A stretch of 64,000 nt of DNA from [Clostridium] saccharolyticum WM1 (GCF_000144625.1 NC_014376.1:1860001-1924000), one strand, 5' to 3'; positions 26,158 to 34,403 are shown, counted from the stretch's first letter. Notes: generated by a model not told the origin, from the sequence alone. Numbers and translations are program-made.

Positions 26158-26226
26158 ACATAGGCATCTGTCCAAAAGCGGCGGGTGTCTTTTCTTATAT
26201 CTTGAGCCTTAACCGGCTCTTTTTAG
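26158..26226 (+). terminator. Double terminator module, copy 1
   Basis: Two hairpins with T-tails are in tandem: GGCATC paired with GGTGTC (before TTTTC) and GAGCC paired with GGCTC (before TTTTT). A homologous module stands at 28165-28232, where several paired bases have changed together (GGCGCC with GGTGTC), showing that the fold is conserved. The rest of 26111-26270 holds nothing else I can identify. Confidence 0.6.
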
Positions 26227-26269
26227 TACCATAAATGTGTAATTGTTAAAGCATACCATTAGTACTTAA

Positions 26270-26560
26270 ACATTTACACTTATTTTTTATAATAAGAGAG
26301 TAATTGGTCTGGCGAGCTGTTTTTTGGATTAACCACATCCGTCACAAAAACCGTCAACCACCCCTTATTATAATCATTCGGTTAAGCAGGTTGAAACCCG
26401 TAAGGTGCTTTCGTGTAACGAACTAAAATGAATTGTAATAAGTGTGGAAGGGAACAATTGCAAATTCGTTTTGGTGGTTACAGATGATAAGTGTAGGAAT
26501 TGATGTATTAAAAGAAAAAAGTACAGTATGTATCTTGAAACCATATGGGGAAATTATAAG
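26270..26560 (+). mobile_element. IS110-family left end with transposase N-terminal fragment
   Basis: ATG 26484 opens MISVGIDVLKEKSTVCILKPYGEI, the start of IS110-family DEDD transposases; the Asp in GIDV is the first catalytic residue. After about 27 residues the homology stops at a junction near 26556 with a recombinase fragment. The roughly 200 bases before it (26280-26483) are non-coding with several possible stems. IS110 elements such as IS621 encode their bridge RNA in this left non-coding end, so this is probably a relic of such a region. There is no right end. Confidence 0.65.
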
Positions 26561-26812
26561 CAAGCATCATCTCACCGTCCCCTGAAAGGGTGTTGATATT
26601 CTGTTCTTCAAAAAAAATACCGACACCCAGTTCTTTCAGCTCTCTTGCAACTTTCAGAACGGTGACGGTATTTCTCGCAAATCTTGATATTGACTTTGTT
26701 ATGATTAATTCGATTTCCCCTGCCCTTGCCTTTCCCAGTATTTTCTGGAACTGTGGACGGCTCTCGCAGTAGCCGGAGATTCCCTGGTCGGCATAGACTC
26801 CGGCAAACTTGC
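26560..26812 (-). pseudogene. Serine recombinase fragment
   Basis: On the minus strand RKFAGVYADQGISGYCESRPQFQKIL, LIITKSISRFARNT, LKELGVGIFFEEQNI and GDGEMML match the middle of a resolvase catalytic domain. The N-terminal strand with the catalytic Ser and the whole DNA-binding part are absent. The fragment is bounded by the IS110 relic on one side and by the second promoter-like repeat on the other. It differs in sequence from the recombinase at 17903, so it came from another element. Confidence 0.8.
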
Positions 26813-26813
26813 G

Positions 26814-26842
26814 TTGATTGAGTAGCCGTTTCCTGCTATACT
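26814..26842 (+). promoter_or_regulatory. Promoter-like repeat, copy 2
   Basis: TTGATT (26814-26819), 17 bases, TATACT (26837-26842), near-identical to 24430-24458. It starts exactly where the recombinase fragment ends and points toward the small frame at 26901. Confidence 0.6.
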
Positions 26843-26900
26843 GGTAGCAGAAGGAGGCTGACAAAGTCAGCGTGAAACTAGAGTTGAATGGGGTGATTTG

Positions 26901-27430
26901 ATGGATGATAAAGAATTTGAAGATGGAATATTTAAGGTGGTTCGAAAGAAAAACCACATGAATACAAAGGTAAATAAGGACGGAACTTGAAAGGCTATGC
27001 AATTCACTGATGGGAATAATGGACTGGACGGTCCCGTAGACTTAATGGAAGTTGACATTGATGAATTGATAAAACAATCAAGGTCAATGGATATCCATCC
27101 TTTAGTCAAGTTAGTGATAGATGATATTTATGATCTCCTTATAGATTATGGATTACACAGAGGAGCAGATAAATTCTACAGTTACTTTCCACAAAAGGGA
27201 TTCCAGTTGCAAAAAAAGCAGTAAAAGAACTGTCTGAAAATACGGGATTCTATGTTGAGGCATTCATAGATGCAATGGCAGGTAAAGAAACTAAGGTCAA
27301 TCGATTATTAAGAGAGGCAGAAATGAAGAAAGCCACTGTATTGGCAGAGGTGGAATCTAACAAAGAAACGAGCAGAGCAAAGAGACTCGAAGCCCCGAAG
27401 AAGTTCAGCAAACAATCCATTGTTTGCTGA
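26901..27430 (+). pseudogene. Broken small genes of unknown function
   Basis: ATG 26901 (after GGGGTGATTTG) opens a 29-codon frame MDDKEFEDGIFKVVRKKN ending at 26990. ATG 26997 opens 75 codons ending at 27224 (MQFTDGNNGLDGPVDL, IDELIKQSRSMDI, DYGLHRGADKFYSYF). Near 27190 the coding potential moves to another frame (STKGIPVAKKAVKELSENTG, FYVEAFIDAMAGKETKVN, LLREAEMKKATVLAE) that runs to about 27428. The two latter pieces look like one helical protein split by a frameshift. I recognise no family. Promoter-like sequence lies just upstream at 26814. Confidence 0.4.
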
Positions 27431-27764
27431 GTTATGCCAGCATTTAGAGAAAGAATACAAGGCTCTTTGCAAGACAGAATACAGCAAAGATGTCTGGCTG
27501 CGGGGCTGGAACATAAAATTCAAAAAAGCAGGGAAATCATTATGCACGGTTTACCCAAAAAAACACGGTTTTACTGTGCTGGTGGTTGTTGGCAATAAAG
27601 AAAAGGAACAGGTGGAAAATCTGCTGCCGCAAATGTCCGCCGAGATTCAGAAAATTTATGCTGAAACAAAAGAAGGAAACGGGCAAAGGTGGCTGATGAT
27701 TGATTTAAAGACTCGCGGGGCAGTATATAGCGATGTGTTAAAACTCATCCGTATCCGCAGATAA
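27414..27764 (+). pseudogene. DUF3788-like protein, N-terminally truncated
   Basis: The frame NNPLFAELCQHLEKEYKALC, SKDVWLRGWNIKFKKAGKSL, GFTVLVVVGNKEKEQVENLL and GQRWLMIDLKTRGAVYSDVL is typical of DUF3788 proteins, which usually have about 140 residues with some 20-25 more at the N-terminus. The upstream sequence belongs to another frame, so the 5' end was lost at a junction near 27410. A TTG at 27420 could start a 114-residue product but has no RBS. Function of the family is unknown. Confidence 0.65.
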
Positions 27765-27799
27765 ATTAAGTAAATTCTGTTATCCGGGAGGTGGCGTAC

Positions 27800-28135
27800 A
27801 TGACTGAGCGAAAGGAAGTTTTAGATTACGGCATGGCTTTACCGGGTGCATACATGGATGCGCCTTTCCATGATGACAACTGGGTGCTTCTCCGTTTCAG
27901 GAAGAACAAAAAGGCGTTTGCATGGACTTATGAGAAAGATGGAACGATGAGGGTAAATGTGAAGGTGGATCCGCAGTGGCGGGATTTCTGGAGGAATGCT
28001 TACCCGTCCATTTTACCGGGATACCATCAAAATAAAGACCATTGGAACACTGTCATTCTGGACGGGACGATTCCGGATGAAGAGATAAAGCGGATGATTG
28101 CGGAAAGCTATGACCTTATCGTAAAGCAAAAATAG
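27800..28135 (+). CDS. MmcQ/YjbR-family DNA-binding-fold protein
   Basis: The 111-residue protein has the YjbR/MmcQ pattern: start MTERKEVLDYGMALPGAYMD, LLRFRKNKKAFAWTYEKDG, VNVKVDPQWRDFWRNAYPS, HWNTVILDGTIPDEEIKRMI. The family has a cyclic-AMP-receptor-independent double-wing fold and is thought to bind DNA, but no reaction is assigned. GGGAGGTGG lies seven bases before ATG 27800; a GTG at 27791 overlaps that site and is less likely. Intact. Confidence 0.9.
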   Translation: MTERKEVLDYGMALPGAYMDAPFHDDNWVLLRFRKNKKAFAWTYEKDGTMRVNVKVDPQWRDFWRNAYPSILPGYHQNKDHWNTVILDGTIPDEEIKRMIAESYDLIVKQK

Positions 28136-28164
28136 TATATCTAATCATAGTTAAAGAAGGATTA

Positions 28165-28232
28165 CATAGGCGCCTGTCGCAATGATGGGTGTCTTTTTCA
28201 ATACATTTTTTGAGCTTAAGAGGCTCTTTATT
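28165..28232 (+). terminator. Double terminator module, copy 2
   Basis: This is homologous to 26158-26226: GGCGCC pairs with GGTGTC before TTTTTC, and GAGC pairs with GCTC before TTTATTT. It ends the YjbR-like gene's transcript. Confidence 0.6.
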
Positions 28233-28235
28233 TCT

Positions 28236-28364
28236 GCTCCAAAACAGAGGAGGTTTCGCATAATTAAAGCACTTTGCCCATCAGGGAAAGCACCAATAGC
28301 CCGGGTTCTGCGTTTAATTTCCCGGTTCAGACGTTCAATGGTATTGTTGGCTGGTTGTTCACAG
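28236..28364 (-). pseudogene. IS256-family transposase C-terminal fragment
   Basis: The minus strand reads NNTIERLNREIKRRTRAIGAF then PDGQSALIMRNLL, the ERLNxExKRRxRxIGxFPxxxSA signature of IS256/Mutator-type transposases. Only about 40 residues are left and no inverted repeats were found, so this is a relic next to the start of the resistance-like cluster. Confidence 0.8.
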
Positions 28365-28381
28365 GAACGTGGAAACAGTAG

Positions 28382-28524
28382 TTGAATTGAGTCGAAAATA
28401 ATATTATAAGTTAATTACAAATTGTTTTTTGAACCTATATTATAAAACAAGGGGCAGGAATAATAATCTGTGCCTTGTTTTATATTGTTTTTTGATGTAC
28501 AATTTACAAATTATATACTTTTAG
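28382..28524 (+). promoter_or_regulatory. Promoter and attenuator-like leader of the ABC-F gene
   Basis: TTGAAT (28382-28387), 17 bases, TATAAG (28405-28410) is a plausible promoter. Thirty bases on, TATAAAACAAGG (28441-28452) pairs perfectly with CCTTGTTTTATA (28473-28484) and is followed by TTGTTTTTT, a strong intrinsic terminator placed 115 bases before the ABC-F start. A nine-codon frame MYNLQIIYF (28495-28524) follows, with no clear RBS. A premature terminator in the leader is usual for antibiotic-induced ABC-F genes, but a leader peptide that would control it is not obvious here. Confidence 0.6.
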
Positions 28525-28607
28525 TACTAAAAATATTTAACGTAGATTGCACCGCATCGTAAAGCTTGTGTCAAATTATGCTGAAAATAAATGCCAAGGA
28601 GATAATT

Positions 28608-30368
28608 ATGATTAAGGTTCAGAACTTGTCCTACTCGTATCCGCAAAAGGATTTATATAAAAAAGTTTCATTTACAATAGAAGATGACGTGCATTGTGCA
28701 TTGATTGGTACTAACGGTACAGGAAAAAGTACATTACTCGATTTGCTGATGCATTCCGGAGAGTATCTATACGATGGAAAAATAATAATTGACAACACAG
28801 ACAGAATCGGATATGTCAGTCAATTTTCTCAATTAGATCCAAATGAAGATATGACTGTGTTTCAGTATATCAGCAATGAGTTTGTAAAGCATGAGCAGAA
28901 AATTTTAGATTTTTGTAAAGAAATGGAGACCGCTGAAGATCTGGAAAAGGTCTTTGAGGGATATCAAAAAGAATTAGATGAGTGGAATGCGATTGATGGG
29001 GAGTCTTATGAAATCAATATAAAAAAGCAATTAAAACTGGCTAATTTACAAAAATTAGAAGAACAGAAGATCAGCAGTCTGAGTGGTGGAGAATTTAAAC
29101 TGATACAGGTAATCAGAGAGATGATGCTGAGTCCAAGATTTCTTATTATGGACGAACCGGATGTGTTTTTGGATTTTAAACATCTGAATGCGTTAAGGAA
29201 TCTGATCAACGCTCACAAGGGAACGCTGCTTATGATCACGCATAACCGGTACTTGTTAAACCATTGCTTTAACAAGATACTTCACATGGAAAATATGGAT
29301 GTTCAGGAATTTGACGGGACTTATTCAGAATATAATTATGAACTTCTCGCTACGAAGATTGATTTAGAAGAAGCGGCAGCTGAAGACCAGGCAGAGATTG
29401 ACCGTCAGAGTAAAATCTTAGAAAAATCCAGAGCGAGAGCGTCGGAAATGGACAACGCATCCCTTGGAAGAGCCGTACATGCAAGACAGACCTTGGTGGA
29501 TCGGCTGAAAGCAAGAAAAACAAAGGCGCCTTTTGTGGATATCAAGCAGCCTGAAATATATTTTGGACTGGAAAATACAGTGGCAGATGAATACATTCTG
29601 GAATTGACGGATTACAGCGTTGCATTTGATGAGCAGCTTTTAGAACATGTGGATTTTGTAATGAAACCTGCAGATCATGTCGCAATTGTGGGAAATAATG
29701 GAACTGGAAAAACAACAATGCTAAGTGAAATCTTTGAAAATATAAAAGACACGATCCGGATTAGTAAGGATGCAAAGGTTCGCATGTTTTCCCAGATTAC
29801 GGGCTCATTATTTGACGATGCAAAAACGTTGCTTGAAATTTTTGAAGATAAAGGTTTTGATACAATAAAAAATATAAAGGACTATTTGAAAAAATATGGT
29901 TTTGAAGGAGATACGCTTGGCCAAAAGGTAAGTGAATTATCTGGTGGAGAAAAAGATTTATTTCAATTAGCAGTGCTCTCATTAGAAAAGGCCAACCTCC
30001 TTCTTCTGGATGAACCAACAGGGCATTTGGATGTTTATGCGCAGATTGCATTAGAACAGGCGATCTCCGAGTACAAAGGCGCAATTCTTATGGTGTCCCA
30101 TGATTATTATACGGTGGCCAATTCCATGGACTATGTGCTTTTGGTAGAAAATAATACTGTGCGCAGAATGAGCATCCGAAAATTCCGCCAGATGATTTAT
30201 GCCAATCATTTCGACAAAGATTACCTGCTGCTGGAGCAAAAGAAAAAAGAGACAGAAACCAGAATTCAACAACTGCTTCGAGCAAATGAATTTGAAAAGG
30301 CAAAGGTTCTTATGGAGTCATTAGAAGAAACTATTAAAAATATGAACATGGTAATGACAAAAATTTAA
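28608..30368 (+). CDS. ABC-F ATPase (ribosome-protection type)
   Basis: The 586-residue soluble protein has two ABC domains and no membrane segment. Domain 1: Walker A GTNGTGKST (near 35), signature LSGGEFKLIQ, Walker B LIMDEPDVFLD. Domain 2 (from about residue 325): Walker A GNNGTGKTT, signature LSGGEKDLFQ, Walker B LLLDEPTGHLD. A charged linker of about 75 residues (IDLEEAAAEDQAEIDRQSKI onward) joins them and would reach the ribosomal exit site or peptidyl-transferase centre. ABC-F proteins eject translation inhibitors or rescue stalled ribosomes. The leader attenuator and the exporter-rich neighbourhood favour a resistance role, but class and drug range cannot be read. ATG 28608 follows AAGGAGATAATT; in-frame upstream starts lack an RBS. 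Confidence 0.92.
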   Translation: MIKVQNLSYSYPQKDLYKKVSFTIEDDVHCALIGTNGTGKSTLLDLLMHSGEYLYDGKIIIDNTDRIGYVSQFSQLDPNEDMTVFQYISNEFVKHEQKILDFCKEMETAEDLEKVFEGYQKELDEWNAIDGESYEINIKKQLKLANLQKLEEQKISSLSGGEFKLIQVIREMMLSPRFLIMDEPDVFLDFKHLNALRNLINAHKGTLLMITHNRYLLNHCFNKILHMENMDVQEFDGTYSEYNYELLATKIDLEEAAAEDQAEIDRQSKILEKSRARASEMDNASLGRAVHARQTLVDRLKARKTKAPFVDIKQPEIYFGLENTVADEYILELTDYSVAFDEQLLEHVDFVMKPADHVAIVGNNGTGKTTMLSEIFENIKDTIRISKDAKVRMFSQITGSLFDDAKTLLEIFEDKGFDTIKNIKDYLKKYGFEGDTLGQKVSELSGGEKDLFQLAVLSLEKANLLLLDEPTGHLDVYAQIALEQAISEYKGAILMVSHDYYTVANSMDYVLLVENNTVRRMSIRKFRQMIYANHFDKDYLLLEQKKKETETRIQQLLRANEFEKAKVLMESLEETIKNMNMVMTKI

Positions 30369-30451
30369 TAAATTTCTTTATATAGTAACGAACTGCTGTC
30401 CCGGTAACGTTTTGTCAAATGGTAAACTTTTTAGACGATAGAAAGATTATG

Positions 30452-30495
30452 CAGAGGAAACGGGTTAACAACCTTGATTCCTCTGTTATTATTTT
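30452..30495 (+). terminator. Terminator after the ABC-F gene
   Basis: CAGAGGAA (30452-30459) pairs with TTCCTCTG (30478-30485), followed by TTATTATTTT. The remaining 30496-30640 has no gene; a small GGGG/CCCC hairpin is seen near 30584. Confidence 0.65.
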
Positions 30496-30647
30496 GGATA
30501 AAATAAACATTCCAACCTTATGCCTGACAAATAAATAGAGTATAATCAACTGGTGAGTGTCTCATTGGCATTCAATACGTTTTGGGGTGGAATTCCCCAT
30601 AAAATACCCTAATAAGATTATATAAGGAAAGGAAATTGAAAAATAGT

Positions 30648-30716
30648 AAGGTGCCTGAAAAAAAAGATTGACAAATAGATAAGGTACCTGTATAATTGCG
30701 GAATGTAAGGTACCTT
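30648..30716 (+). promoter_or_regulatory. MarR-type promoter with three palindromic operators
   Basis: TTGACA (30668-30673), 17 bases, TATAAT (30691-30696) is a consensus promoter for the MarR gene. The palindrome AAGGTACCTT appears as AAGGTGCCT (30648-30656, before -35), AAGGTACCT (30681-30689, within the spacer) and AAGGTACCTT (30707-30716, at the start region). Copies are 33 and 26 bases apart. A dimeric MarR protein bound there would block RNA polymerase directly, giving drug-releasable autorepression. The same box was not seen before the MATE gene, so MATE control probably works through read-through. Confidence 0.8.
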
Positions 30717-30747
30717 TTTAATTACTGTTGATAATGGAGGAATATTT

Positions 30748-31323
30748 ATGCAAGAAAAGAAATTTGACCTAATTATGCAATTAACACGTATTGAGTGGTT
30801 ACTTCATAAGTATCATCTGCAAAACCATGCTAATTTTGGCCCTATGGGAGATCCTCGCAAAGGCCAGGGAAGAATTTTGAGTATCCTTAAAATGAAACCG
30901 GAAATCAGCCAAAAAGAACTGTCGTATTTATTAGAAATGAGACCTCAATCACTTGGTGAACTTCTGGCTAAGCTTGAAAAGAAAGGATATATCAGCCGGA
31001 CTCCATCAGAAACCGATCGTCGGTCTATGAATATTAAACTGACAAAAGAAGGAGATGAGGCAACGGAATCATCTCATCAGGAGTTTAGCTTTGATCATGT
31101 ATTCGATTGTTTGAATGACGAGGAGCAACTAAACCTGAGCAATTATTTAGACCGTATGATTCATACATTAGAGTCACAGATTGTTGATGAACAGCCAGAA
31201 CCGGATTTTGATCCTCGTTTACCAAGTGGAAGACGTAATTTTCCAGGAGGTTTTTATAATCCTGACGGTCCGGGTCCGGCAAGATTTCATACGGGTCATG
31301 GTATGAATAGGGACTTTGAATAA
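30748..31323 (+). CDS. MarR-family repressor (MepR-like context)
   Basis: The 191-residue protein has the MarR winged helix: a long first helix (LIMQLTRIEWLLHKYHL), GRILSILKMKPEISQKELSYL, recognition helix MRPQSLGELLAKLEKKGYI and wing RTPSETDRRSMNIKLT. The C-terminal 45 residues are a Pro/Gly/Asp-rich tail (PEPDFDPRLPSGRRN, NPDGPGPARFHTG) that is not part of the standard fold and is longer than usual. GGAGG precedes the ATG. It lies directly before a MATE exporter, like MepR before MepA in Staphylococcus, and its own promoter carries three palindromes. It probably represses itself and the exporter and is released by the exported compounds. Confidence 0.9.
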   Translation: MQEKKFDLIMQLTRIEWLLHKYHLQNHANFGPMGDPRKGQGRILSILKMKPEISQKELSYLLEMRPQSLGELLAKLEKKGYISRTPSETDRRSMNIKLTKEGDEATESSHQEFSFDHVFDCLNDEEQLNLSNYLDRMIHTLESQIVDEQPEPDFDPRLPSGRRNFPGGFYNPDGPGPARFHTGHGMNRDFE

Positions 31324-31384
31324 GATTGTGGTTAGAAATAAACAGGGCATTTAAATAATAATTAGTTATTGCAGTTAAGGATAG

Positions 31385-31430
31385 AGGCGCTGCGCAGAAG
31401 TATAATAGTCTGCGCCTTTATTTTTTTGCG
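31385..31430 (+). terminator. Hairpin between MarR and MATE genes
   Basis: GCGCAGA (31392-31398) pairs with TCTGCGC (31409-31415), followed by CTTTATTTTTTT. It is a good intrinsic terminator inside a two-gene unit, so expression of the exporter would depend on read-through or on a weak promoter after it. Confidence 0.7.
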
Positions 31431-31481
31431 CCTAAACTTACGGTAAAATTTGTAGCAACAAATAGGAAAGGAGTTTTTAAT

Positions 31482-32828
31482 TTGGTAAACTTAGATCAAA
31501 AAGAACTTTATTATTTAGAAAAAGCACCGGTTTCAAAAGCGATTATGCACATGGTAGTTCCAATGATGTTAAGTTTTATTTCCACGCTTATATATAACAT
31601 CACGGATGCTTATTTCATTGGTAAATTAAATAACACAGCAATGATGGCAGCAGTAACACTTGCTTTACCATTTTCGTCTTTGCTGATGGCATTTGGTCAT
31701 TTGTTTGGAGTGGGTTCAGGTACATTTATATCAAGACTTTTAGGAGAACAGAAAGTTGACAGGGCAAAACAAGTCAGTTCAGTCAATTTTTGGTCATCGA
31801 TGCTTATGGGTATCATATTTATGGCGGTCTGCTATCCGCTATTATCATCAATTTTAGGACTTTTGGGAGCCAATGGCGAAACGTTCTTATACACCAAGCA
31901 CTATATTTTAATATTTACGATTGGGTCACCGCTTGTTATTGCCAGTATTTCCCTGGAAGAAACAGTAAGAGCAGAGGGGGCAGCTACAGCTTCCATGGTT
32001 GGTATGATATCAGGTGTAATTGTTAACATCATACTGGATCCACTATTCATTTTAGTAATCCATATGAATGTAATGGGTTCAGCACTTGCTACTGTACTTG
32101 GTAATCTGGTTTCTGTTGTGTGGTATATCTATGTTCTTCAAAATAAGAGCAGAGTTCAGAGTGTATCCTTGAAACATTTTGAGCCATGCAGGGAGATCTA
32201 TGCTAATATTTTCAAAGTTGGGATTTCAGCCTTCTTGCTGGATGGGTTTATGGTTATTACCAGTTTGCTATTCAACAATTATTCCATGATCTATGGAGAC
32301 AATGTTGTTGCTGGATTCGGCATTTCTCAAAGAATTATTCAGATTGTTGATTTTATCAGTATGAGCTTTGCTATGGGGTCGGTTCCATTAATCGCATATG
32401 CGTTTTCTGCACAAAATAATAAGAGATTATTGGAAATTATCAAAAAAACAATTTCATATATGCTCGGTATTATATTGACCTTATCTGCGATTCTTTTTAT
32501 ACTGAAAGCACAGGTCATTGGAATCTTCAGCATTGATCCTAAGGTAATTCAAATAGGACAAAGAATCCTGTTAGCGCAGCTTTGTTCCACTGTCTTTGCA
32601 GCATTATCAGGAATATTTACAGGCATCTTCCAGGCATTTGGTACAGGTATTCAAGCTACCGTAATGTCAATACTCCGAGGAATCATATTCATTCCTATTT
32701 TGATATTAGGAAATATAATGTTTGCAGTAAATGGGGTGATTTGGGCAATGACGATTTCAGAAGTTATTACAGCCATTGTAGGAATAATTCTTTGGATTGG
32801 AGTTAGGGATAAAATTTCAAATCGTTAA
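31482..32828 (+). CDS. MATE-family multidrug efflux transporter (MepA-like)
   Basis: The 448-residue integral membrane protein has about 12 helices and MATE signatures: MVVPMMLSFISTLIYNITDAYFIGKL at the start (NorM/MepA-type helix 1), FGVGSGTFISRLLGE, the internal repeat around ISAFLLDGFMVITSLLFNN, and ASISLEETVRAEGAATAS. It exports cationic drugs in exchange for H+ or Na+. The start codon is TTG at 31482 with GGAAAGGAG nine bases upstream; no ATG is near. It is coupled in context to the MarR gene, as in mepRA. Confidence 0.93.
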   Translation: MVNLDQKELYYLEKAPVSKAIMHMVVPMMLSFISTLIYNITDAYFIGKLNNTAMMAAVTLALPFSSLLMAFGHLFGVGSGTFISRLLGEQKVDRAKQVSSVNFWSSMLMGIIFMAVCYPLLSSILGLLGANGETFLYTKHYILIFTIGSPLVIASISLEETVRAEGAATASMVGMISGVIVNIILDPLFILVIHMNVMGSALATVLGNLVSVVWYIYVLQNKSRVQSVSLKHFEPCREIYANIFKVGISAFLLDGFMVITSLLFNNYSMIYGDNVVAGFGISQRIIQIVDFISMSFAMGSVPLIAYAFSAQNNKRLLEIIKKTISYMLGIILTLSAILFILKAQVIGIFSIDPKVIQIGQRILLAQLCSTVFAALSGIFTGIFQAFGTGIQATVMSILRGIIFIPILILGNIMFAVNGVIWAMTISEVITAIVGIILWIGVRDKISNR

Positions 32829-32947
32829 TGGTTTTACTGGAGCATGAAACGCTGGTATGTTCCAAATGTAATGAATTACCTACCTTGGATTATGGTATTT
32901 TGAGGGACATGTTGGAAGATACCTGGTTAAATATAGGGTATGAATAG
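32828..32947 (+). other. Short frame overlapping the MATE stop; remnants to 33129
   Basis: An ATG overlapping the MATE stop (TAATG) opens 39 codons: MVLLEHETLVCSKCNELPTL, then DYGILRDMLEDTWLNIGYE. The single CSKC pair resembles half of a zinc site. No RBS is visible. Between it and the next gene (32948-33129) another scrap reads NILRSGKTVSQAVERFGGL near 33045-33090. Both look like leftovers of lost genes. Confidence 0.3.
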
Positions 32948-33129
32948 AAACCGGCTCTTTGTGGGATGAATTGCATAAGACTAAGAAAATCGGGGGAAAG
33001 TGATGGAAGAAAATAAGAGAAAAATGTAAGCAACATACTAAGGTCAGGTAAAACTGTTTCACAGGCGGTTGAGCGGTTTGGCGGCTTATAAATGGATTAC
33101 AAGACTGACAGAAGAAATGAGGTACTGAA

Positions 33130-34341
33130 ATGACTAACTGGAAACGCAATGCAACGTTATATATCATTGGGCAGTTCGTGTCAATGTTCGGCTCGATGCT
33201 CGTGCAACACGCCATAACTTGGCAAATCACGCTCGAAACCAAATCGGGTGTAATTATGACGCTGTTCACCTGTGCCGCGTTATTGCCAATGACGCTGATA
33301 TCGCCGTTTGCAGGAGTATGGGCAGATAGGTACAATCGCAAATATCTTATCGTAATATCCGATGCGTGTATTGCGCTGATCACGCTCGGCTTGGCGGCCG
33401 CGTACATCTCCGGCTATAAAAATATCTGGCTTATGTTCATCGTTGTAGTTGCACGGTCGTTTGGGCAAGGTGTGCAGCAGCCCGCCGTATCCGCAATGAT
33501 ACCGCAAATCGTACCGACGGAGAGTTTGCAACGATTCAACGGCATACAAAGCTCAATCCAGTCACTGAATATGTTTGCCGCACCGATGGCGGGAGGAGCA
33601 TTGTTGTCTTTTTTACCGATTGAGTATATTTTCTTCATTGATGTGGCGACTGCGGCGATAGGCATCAGCATCGTTTTCATATTTGTTAAGGTGTCCGGCG
33701 TTTTGCACACAGAGGTAGTAAAACATGGGGTAAAGGCATATTTTCACGAACTGCGCGAGGGGGTGCAGTATATCAACTCCAAAGCGTGGCTGAGACTTAT
33801 TATCATTTACAGTGCGTTCTTCAGCTTTTTCGCGTCGCCCACCGCTTTGCTTACTCCACTTCAGACAGCCCGCACATTCGGCGATGATGTTTGGCGGCTG
33901 ACCGCGATTGAAATTGTATTTTCCATCGGTGCGATTGTTGGCGGCATATTGATTTCTGTGTGGGGCGGATTCAAAAATAAGGCGCACACGATTGTTATGG
34001 CTTGTGCTCTATTCGGCTTGACAGGTTTTCTGCTGGGGGTAGTGCCGGATTTTTGGGTATATTTGGGCGTAATGCTCATCTGCGGCGTTACAATGCCGTT
34101 GTTCAACACGCCGAGTATGACGTTGCTCCAGAGCAACGTCGAGCCGGATAAAATGGGACGCGTATTCAGCGTGTTGATGATGTTCAGTGGATTGGCAATG
34201 CCCCTGGGAATGGTTGTGTTCGGACCCTTGGGTGATGTAGTGCGAATTGAGTGGCTGTTGATTGCGTCCGGCATGGTGATATTCGTCAGCGGTCTTGCAC
34301 TGCTCCGGGCACGTTCATTGATAGAGATTGGTAAACCGTAG
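33130..34341 (+). CDS. MFS transporter, Mef-like macrolide/multidrug efflux
   Basis: The 403-residue protein has 12 predicted membrane helices. Helix 1 and the motif-A loop read WKRNATLYIIGQFVSMFGSM and SPFAGVWADRYNRKYLI, the pattern of the Mef/MefA-type drug:H+ antiporters, and VARSFGQGVQQPAVSAMIPQ with FNGIQSSIQSLN fits the same group. A second motif-A-like loop occurs after helix 8. Base composition is clearly more GC-rich (for example GCGTCGCCCACCGC) than the adjacent MATE and ABC-F genes, which suggests a separate origin. It follows drug-related genes but has its own spacing (180 bases after remnants). Confidence 0.9.
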   Translation: MTNWKRNATLYIIGQFVSMFGSMLVQHAITWQITLETKSGVIMTLFTCAALLPMTLISPFAGVWADRYNRKYLIVISDACIALITLGLAAAYISGYKNIWLMFIVVVARSFGQGVQQPAVSAMIPQIVPTESLQRFNGIQSSIQSLNMFAAPMAGGALLSFLPIEYIFFIDVATAAIGISIVFIFVKVSGVLHTEVVKHGVKAYFHELREGVQYINSKAWLRLIIIYSAFFSFFASPTALLTPLQTARTFGDDVWRLTAIEIVFSIGAIVGGILISVWGGFKNKAHTIVMACALFGLTGFLLGVVPDFWVYLGVMLICGVTMPLFNTPSMTLLQSNVEPDKMGRVFSVLMMFSGLAMPLGMVVFGPLGDVVRIEWLLIASGMVIFVSGLALLRARSLIEIGKP

Positions 34342-34403
34342 TAGGAACATCATTTCTATGATATAATTAATTGATTCTATTTGTATTTTGCAGGAGTGAA
34401 CGA

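Noticed and set aside
33414..34274. Long minus-strand open frames across the MFS transporter gene
   Set aside because: They are antisense to a clear 12-helix transporter, with no RBS and unnatural composition.
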